A stretch of 8,541 bases of DNA, taken from Flavobacteriaceae bacterium UBA5079 (GTDB taxonomy: Bacteria > Bacteroidota > Bacteroidia > Flavobacteriales > Flavobacteriaceae). Both the position numbers and the translations under genes were made by a program. The notes beneath the pieces are model-generated. The model saw nothing but the letters and a program-made list of their open reading frames with translations, did not search any database and was not told the DNA's origin. The stretch spans positions 1 to 8,541 of the forward strand of contig DIAL01000068.1 of the NCBI GenBank assembly GCA_002414705.1, written 5' to 3'. Positions 1 through 7,496 of this stretch are shown here, piece after piece (position 1 is the stretch's first letter; each line of letters begins with the position of its first letter).

Positions 1-24
1 GCCACTTTAACGAGTGGCTTTTTT
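1..24 (+). terminator. Rho-independent terminator of an upstream gene
   Basis: A perfect 6-bp stem (GCCACT at 1-6 with AGTGGC at 13-18) closes a 6-base loop and is followed by six T residues (19-24). This is the form of an intrinsic terminator on the plus strand, so a plus-strand gene should end just left of the window. The T-run runs into the stop codon of the minus-strand hydrolase gene (23-25). If an A-run precedes position 1, outside the window, the same hairpin would also stop minus-strand transcripts and be bidirectional. Confidence 0.8.
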
Positions 25-1213
25 AATACCAACGTTCTTGTTTATACATCCCATTTTTAGAAGCATGTTCACGGTTTGATAATCGTAAATAAGTGCTATC
101 TACTTTTTGACTTCTATACCCTAACAAGTGAAAAAACGATTTAGCAAAAAACTTGGCTACTTTCAAATTTACTAACAACACGTTTCTTTGTTTGTCTTGC
201 CAAGAAACTCCTGGTAAAATCGCTAAAAAAATATCAAATTTTATACGTCTTAATAACTCGGATAGTTTTAAAGCAAATGGTTTAATAGGTTGAATAATAA
301 AAAAACCTTCTGCTCCCATTTTTTGGTATAATGGCATAAAAATGCGTGCGTTGTATTTTGAAGAAATAGCGCCTTGTTTATCGTTTGCTAAAAGGGTTTG
401 CTTGTTTATTTTTTCAAAACTTTTAAAACCTGGACGCATTTTAAAATGGTCTTCGGCTTTAACACGATGTAAATAAACCACTTCAAAAGCCTCATTTATA
501 TATTGGCTTTGCTCCTGCAACTGCCTATAATAAACTGGAAAATTAATCAGCGTATTTGGATTCATTGCTTTAGCATAAACCAATGATAAATAAATAAAAG
601 CCACACAATTTATTACGGCATCTTCTTCTTCATGCTGCCCAGATTCAAAACCTAAAGACACATAGCCTAATTCATTTATATAACTCAATAAAGGACCTTC
701 CAAATATTCCTCAATACCCAAAACAATAGGAACAGGAAATAACATGGAAAATTTTCTATTAATTAAAGCATCATTTATAGTAATAAATGGAAGCGTTTTA
801 CTGGACGTGGTATGAAAATCAATAAAATAAAAAGGGCCAGATTCGGTTTCTAAAATATGGTGTAAAATTTTGAGTAATTCGAGTAATTCCGCTTCTTCAG
901 AATTTAAACTCATTTGACTTTGTATTTCGGTAATTCGCGATTCAAACCACAGCCTATTTAAATCGTGATTTACATACCGTTTATTTTCTTTTAACGCAGC
1001 CATATTACCAGTTATGGCAAATAAATTTCCAGAAATGTCTTTAGCATCCAACGTCCCAAAAACCTGATTTAAAGCAAAAATACCTGCCGTTTCATTGCCA
1101 TGAATACCACCAAAAAACACCATAGTTGGCCCTGATTTATGGCCTTTAATTTTGCCAATAATCCGTTTTAATATAATCGTTTTATGCCTTGCTGGACTTG
1201 TGACTTCTGTCAT
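23..1213 (-). CDS. M14-type succinylglutamate desuccinylase / aspartoacylase family protein
   Basis: This is a zinc-dependent carboxypeptidase-like amidohydrolase of the AstE/ASPA group, which removes an acyl group from an N-acyl amino acid or opens a related amide. The zinc site is visible: GGIHGNETAG at residues 35-44 supplies H38 and E41, and DFHTTS at 132-137 supplies H134. NHDLNR at 82-87 is the conserved substrate-binding segment, and ESGQH at 190-194 contains the likely catalytic glutamate E190. At 396 residues it is longer than AstE or ASPA (a little over 300). The extra length is mainly after about residue 330 and is rich in Lys, Arg and aromatic residues, without a motif I recognise. 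No signal peptide is seen, so it is probably cytoplasmic. It starts 4 bases after the stop of the GCS2-CBS gene and is surely co-transcribed with it. Its substrate may be that enzyme's product. The family call is firm, the substrate unknown. Confidence 0.88.
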   Translation of the reverse strand: MTEVTSPARHKTIILKRIIGKIKGHKSGPTMVFFGGIHGNETAGIFALNQVFGTLDAKDISGNLFAITGNMAALKENKRYVNHDLNRLWFESRITEIQSQMSLNSEEAELLELLKILHHILETESGPFYFIDFHTTSSKTLPFITINDALINRKFSMLFPVPIVLGIEEYLEGPLLSYINELGYVSLGFESGQHEEEDAVINCVAFIYLSLVYAKAMNPNTLINFPVYYRQLQEQSQYINEAFEVVYLHRVKAEDHFKMRPGFKSFEKINKQTLLANDKQGAISSKYNARIFMPLYQKMGAEGFFIIQPIKPFALKLSELLRRIKFDIFLAILPGVSWQDKQRNVLLVNLKVAKFFAKSFFHLLGYRSQKVDSTYLRLSNREHASKNGMYKQERWY

Positions 1214-1217
1214 GTAA

Positions 1218-3068
1218 CTATAGATCTTTTGTGGTAATTATTCCTATTAATTTATCCGCTTTTAAAACTGGAAGACTATTAATTTTATGTTTCTCCATTA
1301 GTTTTTTAGCTTCTATTAACGGCATCCATTCGGTTGTGGTAATTAAATCTTTTTGCATAATATCTTCAATGCATATAGTATTTATATGGTCATCATTCAA
1401 ATAATGTTTTACATCGTTCCAGGATAACAAACCAATTAATTCCATCTCGTTGTTTATAACAGGCATGTGATTAATATGTTTCCATTTCATGATATTCAAA
1501 ACCAACCTTAAACTATCATTTTTTTCAACCGAAAATATTTGAGTACTCATAGCATGTTTAACCGTTTTTTCTGCTGTAAAACCAAGCAAAGCATTGGAAT
1601 CTAAAATACTCCAACTACCAACAGGATAATCATTTTCTTGTTTTTCATACATATTAGCAACCAAAATTTGAGCAGCAGCATAGGGTTTGTGCTTTTCTTG
1701 TAAATTTCTATAACTTGAAATAAGCCATTGTGAACCTGAATGCGATTTTACGCGATTTTCAATAATGGTTAAATATTTTTCAACATCTTTCGGTGAAATT
1801 CCAGCTTTATACAAACCTCTGTAAGCCATGGGTAATAATTCATCTAAAATTAAATTATGGCTCGATATATAGTTCTTATTCCACATAAATTGACAACCCA
1901 TTCCATATCTGGCAGCATGATGGAAATTACTTTTCACATCTTTGAAATCCCATTTTTCGTGAATATTTTCAAAATCTTTTGGCTTTCCTAACATGAGTCC
2001 AACCCAAAACATCATGTTTGCAATTTGATCTGTTAGCGTTGGTCCAGATGGAATGTACCTATTTTCAATACGTAAATGAGGTTTTCCGTTGCCAACACCA
2101 TAACAAACACGATTCCATCTATAAACCGTTCCATTATGAAGGCTTAATGCCTTTAATTTTGGTATATCACCAGCTTCCAGCATGTCTATACTATCTTTAT
2201 CATATTCAGAGGTAACAAGACTTCTAAATCGGGATATGCTATCTCTAAAAATATCGACAACAGTTCCTGTTTCCCAATGATCACCGAAACTAACACGCGA
2301 TTGTTTTTCATTTAACAGAAACGAATTGGCTCGCGTATCCACACTTTGTGTAAAAAGTGCAATGCGTGTTTCGTGCCAAAGTTCTTTTCCAAATAGTAGT
2401 GGCGAATTGGCACAAATACTCAAAACAGGTCCTGCAATGGCTTGAGACCAATTAAAATGATCCACAAATTGATCTGGATGAATTTGTAAGTGCATTTGAA
2501 AACTCGTATTACAAGCTTCCAACATAACTGAATTATGTAGTAAATTTAACTCGTCAACACCTTTTATATGAATACTAAAATCCTGTTTTCGCGATTCTTT
2601 TATAGCTTCATTTAAAACAGCATAACGCTGAATTTTAGTCATATTTTCTTCAGTAATATACTTGAGTGATAGTGTTGGAAGAATACCTGTTAATATAATT
2701 TTAGAATCCTGTTTGTTACAAGCTCTCTTGGCTTTTTCTAAAAGTGAAGCTAATTGTTGATGCAGTTGTAAGAAACAATCATCTTTTAATTCCAACGGAT
2801 CCGAATTTATTTCTAAATTAAAATCGCCTATTTCAGTTGTAAAATGTTCATCATCTATTTCTGCAAGTAAACTTATAGCGTTATTTTTTGGATAAAACGC
2901 ATGATCAACAATACAAAACTCCTGCTCTGCTCCTATTCTAATAGGTTCCTTTTCAATAAGGTCATTTTTCAACATGAATTCTAAAGCATCAATATCGCGT
3001 GTTAACTGATGGATAAATGATGCTTTATCCTCTTTTGAAATTAATCTTGTAACGTTTAAATTTCCCAT
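1218..3068 (-). CDS. GCS2-family carboxylate-amine ligase with C-terminal CBS domain pair
   Basis: Residues about 43-480 form a glutamate-cysteine ligase type 2 (YbdK/COG2170-like) domain. GAEQEF (46-51) and FNLEINSDP (83-91) give the acidic metal/ATP-binding residues, with SFQMHLQIHP (189-198), CANSPLLFG (219-227) and LRIENRYIPSGPT (332-344) further on. The family joins a carboxylate, often glutamate, to an amine at the cost of ATP. Two CBS repeats follow, at about 504-555 (core HMPVINN, then LIGLLSWNDV) and 567-616 (core INSLPVL, then LIGIITTKDL). CBS pairs usually bind adenine nucleotides, so the ligase is probably gated by energy state. The protein ends right at the second CBS core, with no further helix. 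It is 616 residues, against under 400 for stand-alone YbdK-type enzymes. It lies upstream of and almost touching the hydrolase gene, and is divergent from rnpA. Whether it makes gamma-glutamylcysteine or another conjugate cannot be told. No glutathione synthetase is in view. Confidence 0.88.
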   Translation of the reverse strand: MGNLNVTRLISKEDKASFIHQLTRDIDALEFMLKNDLIEKEPIRIGAEQEFCIVDHAFYPKNNAISLLAEIDDEHFTTEIGDFNLEINSDPLELKDDCFLQLHQQLASLLEKAKRACNKQDSKIILTGILPTLSLKYITEENMTKIQRYAVLNEAIKESRKQDFSIHIKGVDELNLLHNSVMLEACNTSFQMHLQIHPDQFVDHFNWSQAIAGPVLSICANSPLLFGKELWHETRIALFTQSVDTRANSFLLNEKQSRVSFGDHWETGTVVDIFRDSISRFRSLVTSEYDKDSIDMLEAGDIPKLKALSLHNGTVYRWNRVCYGVGNGKPHLRIENRYIPSGPTLTDQIANMMFWVGLMLGKPKDFENIHEKWDFKDVKSNFHHAARYGMGCQFMWNKNYISSHNLILDELLPMAYRGLYKAGISPKDVEKYLTIIENRVKSHSGSQWLISSYRNLQEKHKPYAAAQILVANMYEKQENDYPVGSWSILDSNALLGFTAEKTVKHAMSTQIFSVEKNDSLRLVLNIMKWKHINHMPVINNEMELIGLLSWNDVKHYLNDDHINTICIEDIMQKDLITTTEWMPLIEAKKLMEKHKINSLPVLKADKLIGIITTKDL

Positions 3069-3171
3069 ACCTGATTATTTAAATAGTTATTAATAGGTAA
3101 GTTATGGGTTATAGATTTTAAAAAATATGATTTATGTCATAGTAGATATAGGCGCTATTAATTGTAATTCC

Positions 3172-3179
3172 TATTTTCG
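3172..3179 (+). promoter_or_regulatory. Candidate flavobacterial -7 element for rnpA
   Basis: TATTTTCG matches the Bacteroidota -7 consensus TAnnTTTG at all but one position and ends 17 bases before the rnpA ATG, which implies a very short leader. No clear TTTG -33 element is visible at the expected distance, so this is tentative. It lies in the 128-base divergent region 3069-3196, which must also hold the promoter of the minus-strand ligase operon. I could not identify that one. Confidence 0.3.
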
Positions 3180-3196
3180 TACATTGAAACTACCTT

Positions 3197-3598
3197 ATGG
3201 ATAGAACGTTTAACAAACACGAAAAACTAAAAAGCAAAAAACTGATAGATAAACTCTTTACAGAAGGGCAATCGGTTTCCGCGTATCCATTACGTATGGT
3301 TTATATTGAAACCACGCCTGAAGATGCAGATACACCAATTAAAACAGGTGTTTCTGTTTCCAAAAAACAGTTTAAAAAAGCCATAGATAGAATGCGTATA
3401 AAACGCTTGATGCGCGAAGCATACAGGTTAAACAAAACCACGTATTTTAACAATATGACAACACCTTATGCGTTTATGATTTTGTACATTGGTAGCAGTA
3501 AACCAACCTACAATCAAGCCGAACAAGCCATGAACAAGCTGTTTAAAAAGTTTACAAACGCCATTTCTAAAGAAACTAACAATGAAAAAAATACTTAA
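3197..3598 (+). CDS. rnpA: Ribonuclease P protein component
   Basis: This is the small basic protein subunit of RNase P, which binds the catalytic RNA and helps cleave the 5' leader of pre-tRNA. The N-terminal segment (NKHEKLKSKK, 6-15), the central beta strand GVSVSKKQFKKAIDR (51-65) and the helix MRIKRLMREAYR (66-77) are the family signature. At 133 residues it is near the usual 110-130. In the RNA-binding 'RNR' motif the usual Asn is replaced by Met (R65-M66-R67), while the following IKRLMRE is intact. The ATG at 3197 gives the expected N terminus, and no Shine-Dalgarno sequence is visible. The usual partner rpmH is not beside it. Its 3' end overlaps the start of the S41 protease gene by 17 bases, so the two are translated from one message. 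Confidence 0.95.
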   Translation: MDRTFNKHEKLKSKKLIDKLFTEGQSVSAYPLRMVYIETTPEDADTPIKTGVSVSKKQFKKAIDRMRIKRLMREAYRLNKTTYFNNMTTPYAFMILYIGSSKPTYNQAEQAMNKLFKKFTNAISKETNNEKNT

Positions 3599-5216
3599 AA
3601 AGCGCATTATTATACCCTTTTTCGCGCTCACTATTTTTATTACAGGTTCGGCTTTTCAAAACGATTTTTTTGAAATAGCGAAGCAAATTGAAATTTTTAC
3701 CACCTTATATAAAGAAATTAATATGAACTATGTGGATGAAACCAATCCAGCCGAATTAATGGATACTGCCATTAAAAGTATGCTGAAAGATTTGGATCCT
3801 TACACACAGTTTTATAATGAACAGGATGTAGAAGCTGAAAAAATAAGACGTACTGGCGATTATACTGGAATTGGAGCAAACGTGCGTACCATGAAAGACA
3901 AACTGGTTATTATTGAACCTTACAAAAATTATCCTGCGGATAAAGCTGGTTTAAAAGCTGGTGACGAAATTATTAAAATTGAAAACACCGTAATTGCGAA
4001 TTATAAAGATGATGCTGGCGATTTACTGAAAGGCACCAACGGCTCCCAAGTAAACGTGACTTATTTGCGTCAAGGACAAGAATACACAACCAAAATTACC
4101 CGATCGGAAATTGAAATTGATGCGGTTCCACATTTTTCTATGGTAGATGATAAAACCGGCTATATTGTTTTAGATAAGTTCAATAATAAAGCATCGCAAC
4201 AAACCGGTTATGCGCTACGCGATTTAAAAGCGCAAGGAGCCGAACGTATTATTTTAGATTTACGTGGTAATCCTGGTGGTTTATTATTGGAAGCAGTAAA
4301 TGTGGTTAATTTATTTATACCAAAAGGGCAATTGGTGGTAACAACCAAATCTAAAGTCAAAAAATACAACCGCGAATACTACACACAAAAAGAGCCAATA
4401 GATACAGACATTCCGCTAGTGGTACTTATTAATGGCAGTAGTGCTTCGGCTAGTGAAATTGTTTCTGGATCCTTACAAGATTTAGATCGTGCTGTAATTG
4501 TAGGTTCTAGAAGCTTTGGAAAAGGACTAGTACAACGACCAAAACCATTGTCTTATGGAACACAGCTTAAAATTACTATTTCCCGTTATTACACACCTTC
4601 TGGACGTTGTATTCAAGCATTAGACTATTGGCATCGTGATGAAAATGGAAATGCAGTTAGAATAGAAAAAGATAAATACAACGAATTTAAAACTAAAAAT
4701 GGTCGTAAGGTGTTAGATGGTGGAGGCGTTTTACCAGATGAAACGTTGAATGTGAATGAAAACTCATCCATAACAAATGCCATTCAAAACGATTTCTTGA
4801 TTTTCGATTATGCAACCGAATATTACTACAAGCATCCTAATTTAGATGTTACGGAATTTGAATTATCTAATACCGATTTTAATGCTTTTAAAAGCTATTT
4901 AAAAACAAATAACTTTACCTACGTTACCGAAACCGAAAAAGCATTAGAAGCTGTTTTAAAAAGTGCCGAAAAGGAAAATTTAGATGATAATATCCAAAAA
5001 GATTATAACACCCTAATTAGTAATTTAAACAACTCCAAAGCATTAGCTATAGATGAGAATAAAAACGATATATTAACGCTCTTAACAGACGACATTGTAA
5101 AACGATACGTATATCGTGAAGGGCTATATGACTATTACAAAGTTCATAATTTAGAAATTAAAAAAGCTGCCAGCATTTTAGCGAATCCAAGTATATATAA
5201 TGGTTATTTAAAATAA
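3582..5216 (+). CDS. S41 family C-terminal processing peptidase (CtpA/Prc-like)
   Basis: This is a periplasmic serine protease of the tail-specific group, which trims or degrades envelope proteins from their C-termini. Residues 1-25 form a signal peptide (KKILKKR followed by a hydrophobic stretch and SAF-Q), with no lipobox cysteine. An N-terminal helical segment (30-85) holds the common DPYTQFYNEQ motif (72-81). A PDZ domain spans about 93-175, with TGIGANV at 95-101. The S41 core follows: ILDLRGNPGG (224-233), SSASASEIVSG (286-296) and GSRSFGKGLVQ (308-318). S289, K314 and Q318 have the same spacing as Ser452, Lys477 and Gln481 of E. coli Prc, so the Ser/Lys dyad is intact. A lysine- and asparagine-rich, mostly helical tail of about 150 residues (390-544) is common in Bacteroidota members. 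The ATG at 3582 lies inside rnpA and is supported because it provides the signal peptide. The OmpA-like gene follows after 35 bases. The substrate is unknown. Confidence 0.93.
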   Translation: MKKILKKRIIIPFFALTIFITGSAFQNDFFEIAKQIEIFTTLYKEINMNYVDETNPAELMDTAIKSMLKDLDPYTQFYNEQDVEAEKIRRTGDYTGIGANVRTMKDKLVIIEPYKNYPADKAGLKAGDEIIKIENTVIANYKDDAGDLLKGTNGSQVNVTYLRQGQEYTTKITRSEIEIDAVPHFSMVDDKTGYIVLDKFNNKASQQTGYALRDLKAQGAERIILDLRGNPGGLLLEAVNVVNLFIPKGQLVVTTKSKVKKYNREYYTQKEPIDTDIPLVVLINGSSASASEIVSGSLQDLDRAVIVGSRSFGKGLVQRPKPLSYGTQLKITISRYYTPSGRCIQALDYWHRDENGNAVRIEKDKYNEFKTKNGRKVLDGGGVLPDETLNVNENSSITNAIQNDFLIFDYATEYYYKHPNLDVTEFELSNTDFNAFKSYLKTNNFTYVTETEKALEAVLKSAEKENLDDNIQKDYNTLISNLNNSKALAIDENKNDILTLLTDDIVKRYVYREGLYDYYKVHNLEIKKAASILANPSIYNGYLK

Positions 5217-5251
5217 TTTAAATATATTGAGAAACATAAGCCCTTTTAGTA

Positions 5252-6097
5252 ATGAAAACAAGAATAGTTATCCTATTTTTTATTGGTTTCAACTGGCTTT
5301 TTTCGCAAGAAGAACGCAGGCATATTGTGTTTTTTGAAACCGACGAATACATTGTATTACCAACTGAAGAAAGTCGTTTACTATTATTTCTTTCTGAAAT
5401 TGAATCTTTAGACATTGAAAAAATTTCTATTTATGGTTTTACAGACGATACTGGAAGTGATTCGTATAATTTAAAACTCTCGCAATATCGTGCCAATTCT
5501 ATCAAAACCATTTTTTCTAATAATGAATTTGATGAAACCAAAATTACCAATGTAGATGGTAAAGGTGAGTTATTGTTAAAAGTTTTAGATGAAGAAAATA
5601 TAGCCAAAATTCGTGGATTAAACCGTAAGGTTGAAATCCGGGTTAAACCGTATTCTCCACCCAGAACGGAAGCTGATTTAATTAAACCCAAGAAAAAGGA
5701 AGTTTCAGAAGCTTTAAAAGGTGATGTGAAAGCTGGTGATAAATTCCTATTAGAAAATATTTTATTTAAAACAGGTTATAGTTTTTTACTTCCAGAGTCT
5801 AAAAAAACATTAGAAAAAATTGCTGAAACACTCATAGAACGTGACGACATTTATTTTACCATTCAAGGACATGTATGTTGTACACAAAACCGGCGTGATG
5901 CTGTTGATAGAGCAACAAATAAGCAAAATTTATCACTTACTAGAGCTAAATATATTTACGATTATTTAGCACGAAAAGGCGTTGAAAAAAAACGGATGAA
6001 ATACGTTGGTATGCGTGGAAGATTCCCTCTAGGTGGTGAAGCTAAATTTGATAGACGTGTAGAAATTTTATTGACCTATGTTGGTGGTAAGGATTAA
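5252..6097 (+). CDS. Periplasmic protein with two tandem OmpA-like domains
   Basis: A signal peptide (about residues 1-19, MKTRIVILFF to LFSQ) is followed directly by two OmpA C-terminal-type domains, which normally bind peptidoglycan. Domain 1 (about 24-132) has GFTDDTGSDSYNLKLSQYRA at 62-81. Its D65 and R80 are 15 residues apart, as are the diaminopimelate-binding D271 and R286 of Acinetobacter OmpA. It ends in GLNRKVEIRV. A charged linker (about 133-155, PKKKE) leads to domain 2 (about 156-277), where the equivalent loop reads GHVCCTQ and then carries an insertion before NLSLTRA (226-232). The ligand Asp is replaced by Cys209, while Arg231 and the end motif FDRRVEILL are kept. There is no beta-barrel or lipobox, so it is probably soluble periplasmic or held by partners. 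It is likely co-transcribed with the S41 protease. Its stop overlaps that of the convergent GNAT gene. The family is secure, the exact role unknown. Confidence 0.87.
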   Translation: MKTRIVILFFIGFNWLFSQEERRHIVFFETDEYIVLPTEESRLLLFLSEIESLDIEKISIYGFTDDTGSDSYNLKLSQYRANSIKTIFSNNEFDETKITNVDGKGELLLKVLDEENIAKIRGLNRKVEIRVKPYSPPRTEADLIKPKKKEVSEALKGDVKAGDKFLLENILFKTGYSFLLPESKKTLEKIAETLIERDDIYFTIQGHVCCTQNRRDAVDRATNKQNLSLTRAKYIYDYLARKGVEKKRMKYVGMRGRFPLGGEAKFDRRVEILLTYVGGKD

Positions 6098-6537
6098 TTT
6101 TTAACCATCCCAATGTGTGGAATGCCATCTTCTAAATACCCTTCGCCTACTTCTTGAAACCCTAAATTGTTATAAAACCGTTTTAAATACGTTTGTGCAG
6201 AAATCTTAATAGTGGTTTCATTATAAGTGTATTTTATGGCTTCAATAGAGGCTTCCATTATAGCGTAACCATATTTAAATTGCCTTTGGTTTTTAGCAAC
6301 TACTACTCTACCAATACTGGCTTCTTTAAAATAAAAACCAGGTTTAAAAATGCGTGTGTATGCGACTACTGTATCATTTTTAAAACCTAAAATATGCAGT
6401 GCTTTTTCATCCTTTCCATCTATATCTTGATATACACAATCTTGTTCTACTACAAATACTTCACTACGTAACTGTAGTAACTGATACAACTCTTTGGTTG
6501 TTAATTCTTGAAAGGTTTTAGTATAGATTTCTAGCAT
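6094..6537 (-). CDS. ElaA-like GNAT family N-acetyltransferase
   Basis: This small acetyltransferase of 147 residues is close in size and motifs to E. coli ElaA (about 150). ElaA-type hallmarks are the N-terminal LRSEVFVVEQDCVYQDIDGKD (23-43, starting LRSEVF), H48, IGRVVV (75-80) and the C-terminal KISAQTYLKRFYNNLGFQ (111-128), followed by YLEDGIPHIGM (134-144). The acetyl-CoA pyrophosphate loop is RQFKYGYAIM (85-94). It deviates from the usual Q/R-x-x-G-x-G/A in having Lys88 at the first Gly position, but Gly90 is kept. It is probably cytoplasmic with an unknown small-molecule or amine substrate. It is the third gene of the rpiB-CDF-GNAT cluster, 24 bases behind the transporter gene, and its stop codon shares bases with the stop of the convergent OmpA-like gene. 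Confidence 0.88.
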   Translation of the reverse strand: MLEIYTKTFQELTTKELYQLLQLRSEVFVVEQDCVYQDIDGKDEKALHILGFKNDTVVAYTRIFKPGFYFKEASIGRVVVAKNQRQFKYGYAIMEASIEAIKYTYNETTIKISAQTYLKRFYNNLGFQEVGEGYLEDGIPHIGMVKN

Positions 6538-6561
6538 GAGTTAGCTACTTTTTATATAAAC

Positions 6562-7473
6562 TTAATCTTGAACAATAACTTCTTTAGGATCTTCTTTGTT
6601 AAATTCGGGTTGAATGGTTACATGGTTAATATCAAACTCATCATGCAAAACGTGTTCAATAGTCGTTAATAACGTATCAAATTCGGTCATGGATATATCT
6701 TCATATAAATCTAAATGGGCTTCTAAATGCAATTCATCATCACTTAAATTCCAAATATGTACGTGATGTAGTTTTTTCACCTTCGGAATCTGATTGACTA
6801 TTTTTACCACCTCTTGAATATTAATATGGTCTGGTGTAAAAAGCATAATCATTTTAGTGGAGGTTTTTAATAAATCCCAGCCAATCCATATTAAATACAC
6901 GGCAATTAAAAACGTTAATACGCTATCTACCCAAAAAATCTGGTAAAACTTCATGAGTAATCCACCAATTAAAACGGCCACACTTGCCAGCATATCAGTA
7001 ATTAGATGTAAATAAGCCGAACGCATATTTAGGTTAGATTTAGCATCTTTTTTGAGTAATAACACCGAAAAACCATTACCTAAAATAGCCACAATAGATA
7101 ACCAAATAACGAGAGACGATTCAATTTCCTGCGGATTAAAAAAGCGTTTTACGGCTTCAATAATTAAAATAACAGCCACAATTACCAGAGTAGATGCATT
7201 TATAAAAGCAGCTAAAATTTCGGCGCGTTTAAAACCAAACGTCCTATTTAGAGACGCTTTTTGCTTGGTAAGTTTGGAAGCAACGAAACTGATAATTAAT
7301 GAAATAACATCGCTAAAATTATGAAGCGCATCACTTAATAACGATAAACTTCCAGATACCAAACCACCAATAACTTGCGTTATGGTAATAAGTATATTCA
7401 GAAAAATAGAAATCAGTAAATTTCTACCTTTTAAATCTGAATGTTCATGATTGTGTGAATGCGCGTGACCCAT
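6562..7473 (-). CDS. Cation diffusion facilitator, zinc-type (CzcD/ZitB-like)
   Basis: This is an inner-membrane proton/metal antiporter that exports Zn2+ and perhaps Co2+ or Cd2+ from the cytoplasm. It starts with a His-rich tail (HAHSHNHEH, 3-11), followed by six membrane segments at roughly 17-37, 42-64, 85-107, 119-140, 155-174 and 182-203. The transport site is complete: H51 and D55 in TM2 (HNFSD) and H156 and D160 in TM5 (HLITD), the HD-HD arrangement typical of zinc-selective members. The cytoplasmic domain from about 212 carries HHVHIW (236-241), LHLEAHLDL (248-256) and INHVTIQPE (282-290), which hold the dimer metal-binding His residues. Length (303) is normal. The gene follows rpiB by 23 bases and precedes the GNAT gene by 24, so it is probably transcribed from the rpiB promoter. 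No metal-responsive regulator or operator is visible nearby. Confidence 0.94.
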   Translation of the reverse strand: MGHAHSHNHEHSDLKGRNLLISIFLNILITITQVIGGLVSGSLSLLSDALHNFSDVISLIISFVASKLTKQKASLNRTFGFKRAEILAAFINASTLVIVAVILIIEAVKRFFNPQEIESSLVIWLSIVAILGNGFSVLLLKKDAKSNLNMRSAYLHLITDMLASVAVLIGGLLMKFYQIFWVDSVLTFLIAVYLIWIGWDLLKTSTKMIMLFTPDHINIQEVVKIVNQIPKVKKLHHVHIWNLSDDELHLEAHLDLYEDISMTEFDTLLTTIEHVLHDEFDINHVTIQPEFNKEDPKEVIVQD

Positions 7474-7496
7474 TATATGCTAAGTTTAAATTGGTA

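Noticed and set aside
2018..2215. 65-codon frame antisense to the GCS2-CBS gene
   Set aside because: Shadow of a well-supported gene, with no motif and no start signal.
3069..3196. rpmH or another small gene next to rnpA
   Set aside because: No basic L34-like reading frame is present; the region is short and holds only promoter-like sequence.
3582..3660. S41 protease as a lipoprotein
   Set aside because: The N-terminal hydrophobic segment ends in TGSAFQ without a lipobox Cys, so an ordinary signal peptide or anchor is more likely.
5431..5691. 86-codon minus-strand frame inside the OmpA-like gene
   Set aside because: Shadow frame; the plus-strand frame has the signal peptide and OmpA motifs.
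6091..6106. Possible hairpin GGATTAA-TTT-TTAACC at the convergent junction
   Set aside because: Short, bulged, only two G-C pairs and no T-run, so it is not a credible terminator.
7052..7324. 90-codon plus-strand frame antisense to the cation transporter gene
   Set aside because: It lies wholly within a gene with complete family motifs; its translation shows no recognisable domain.
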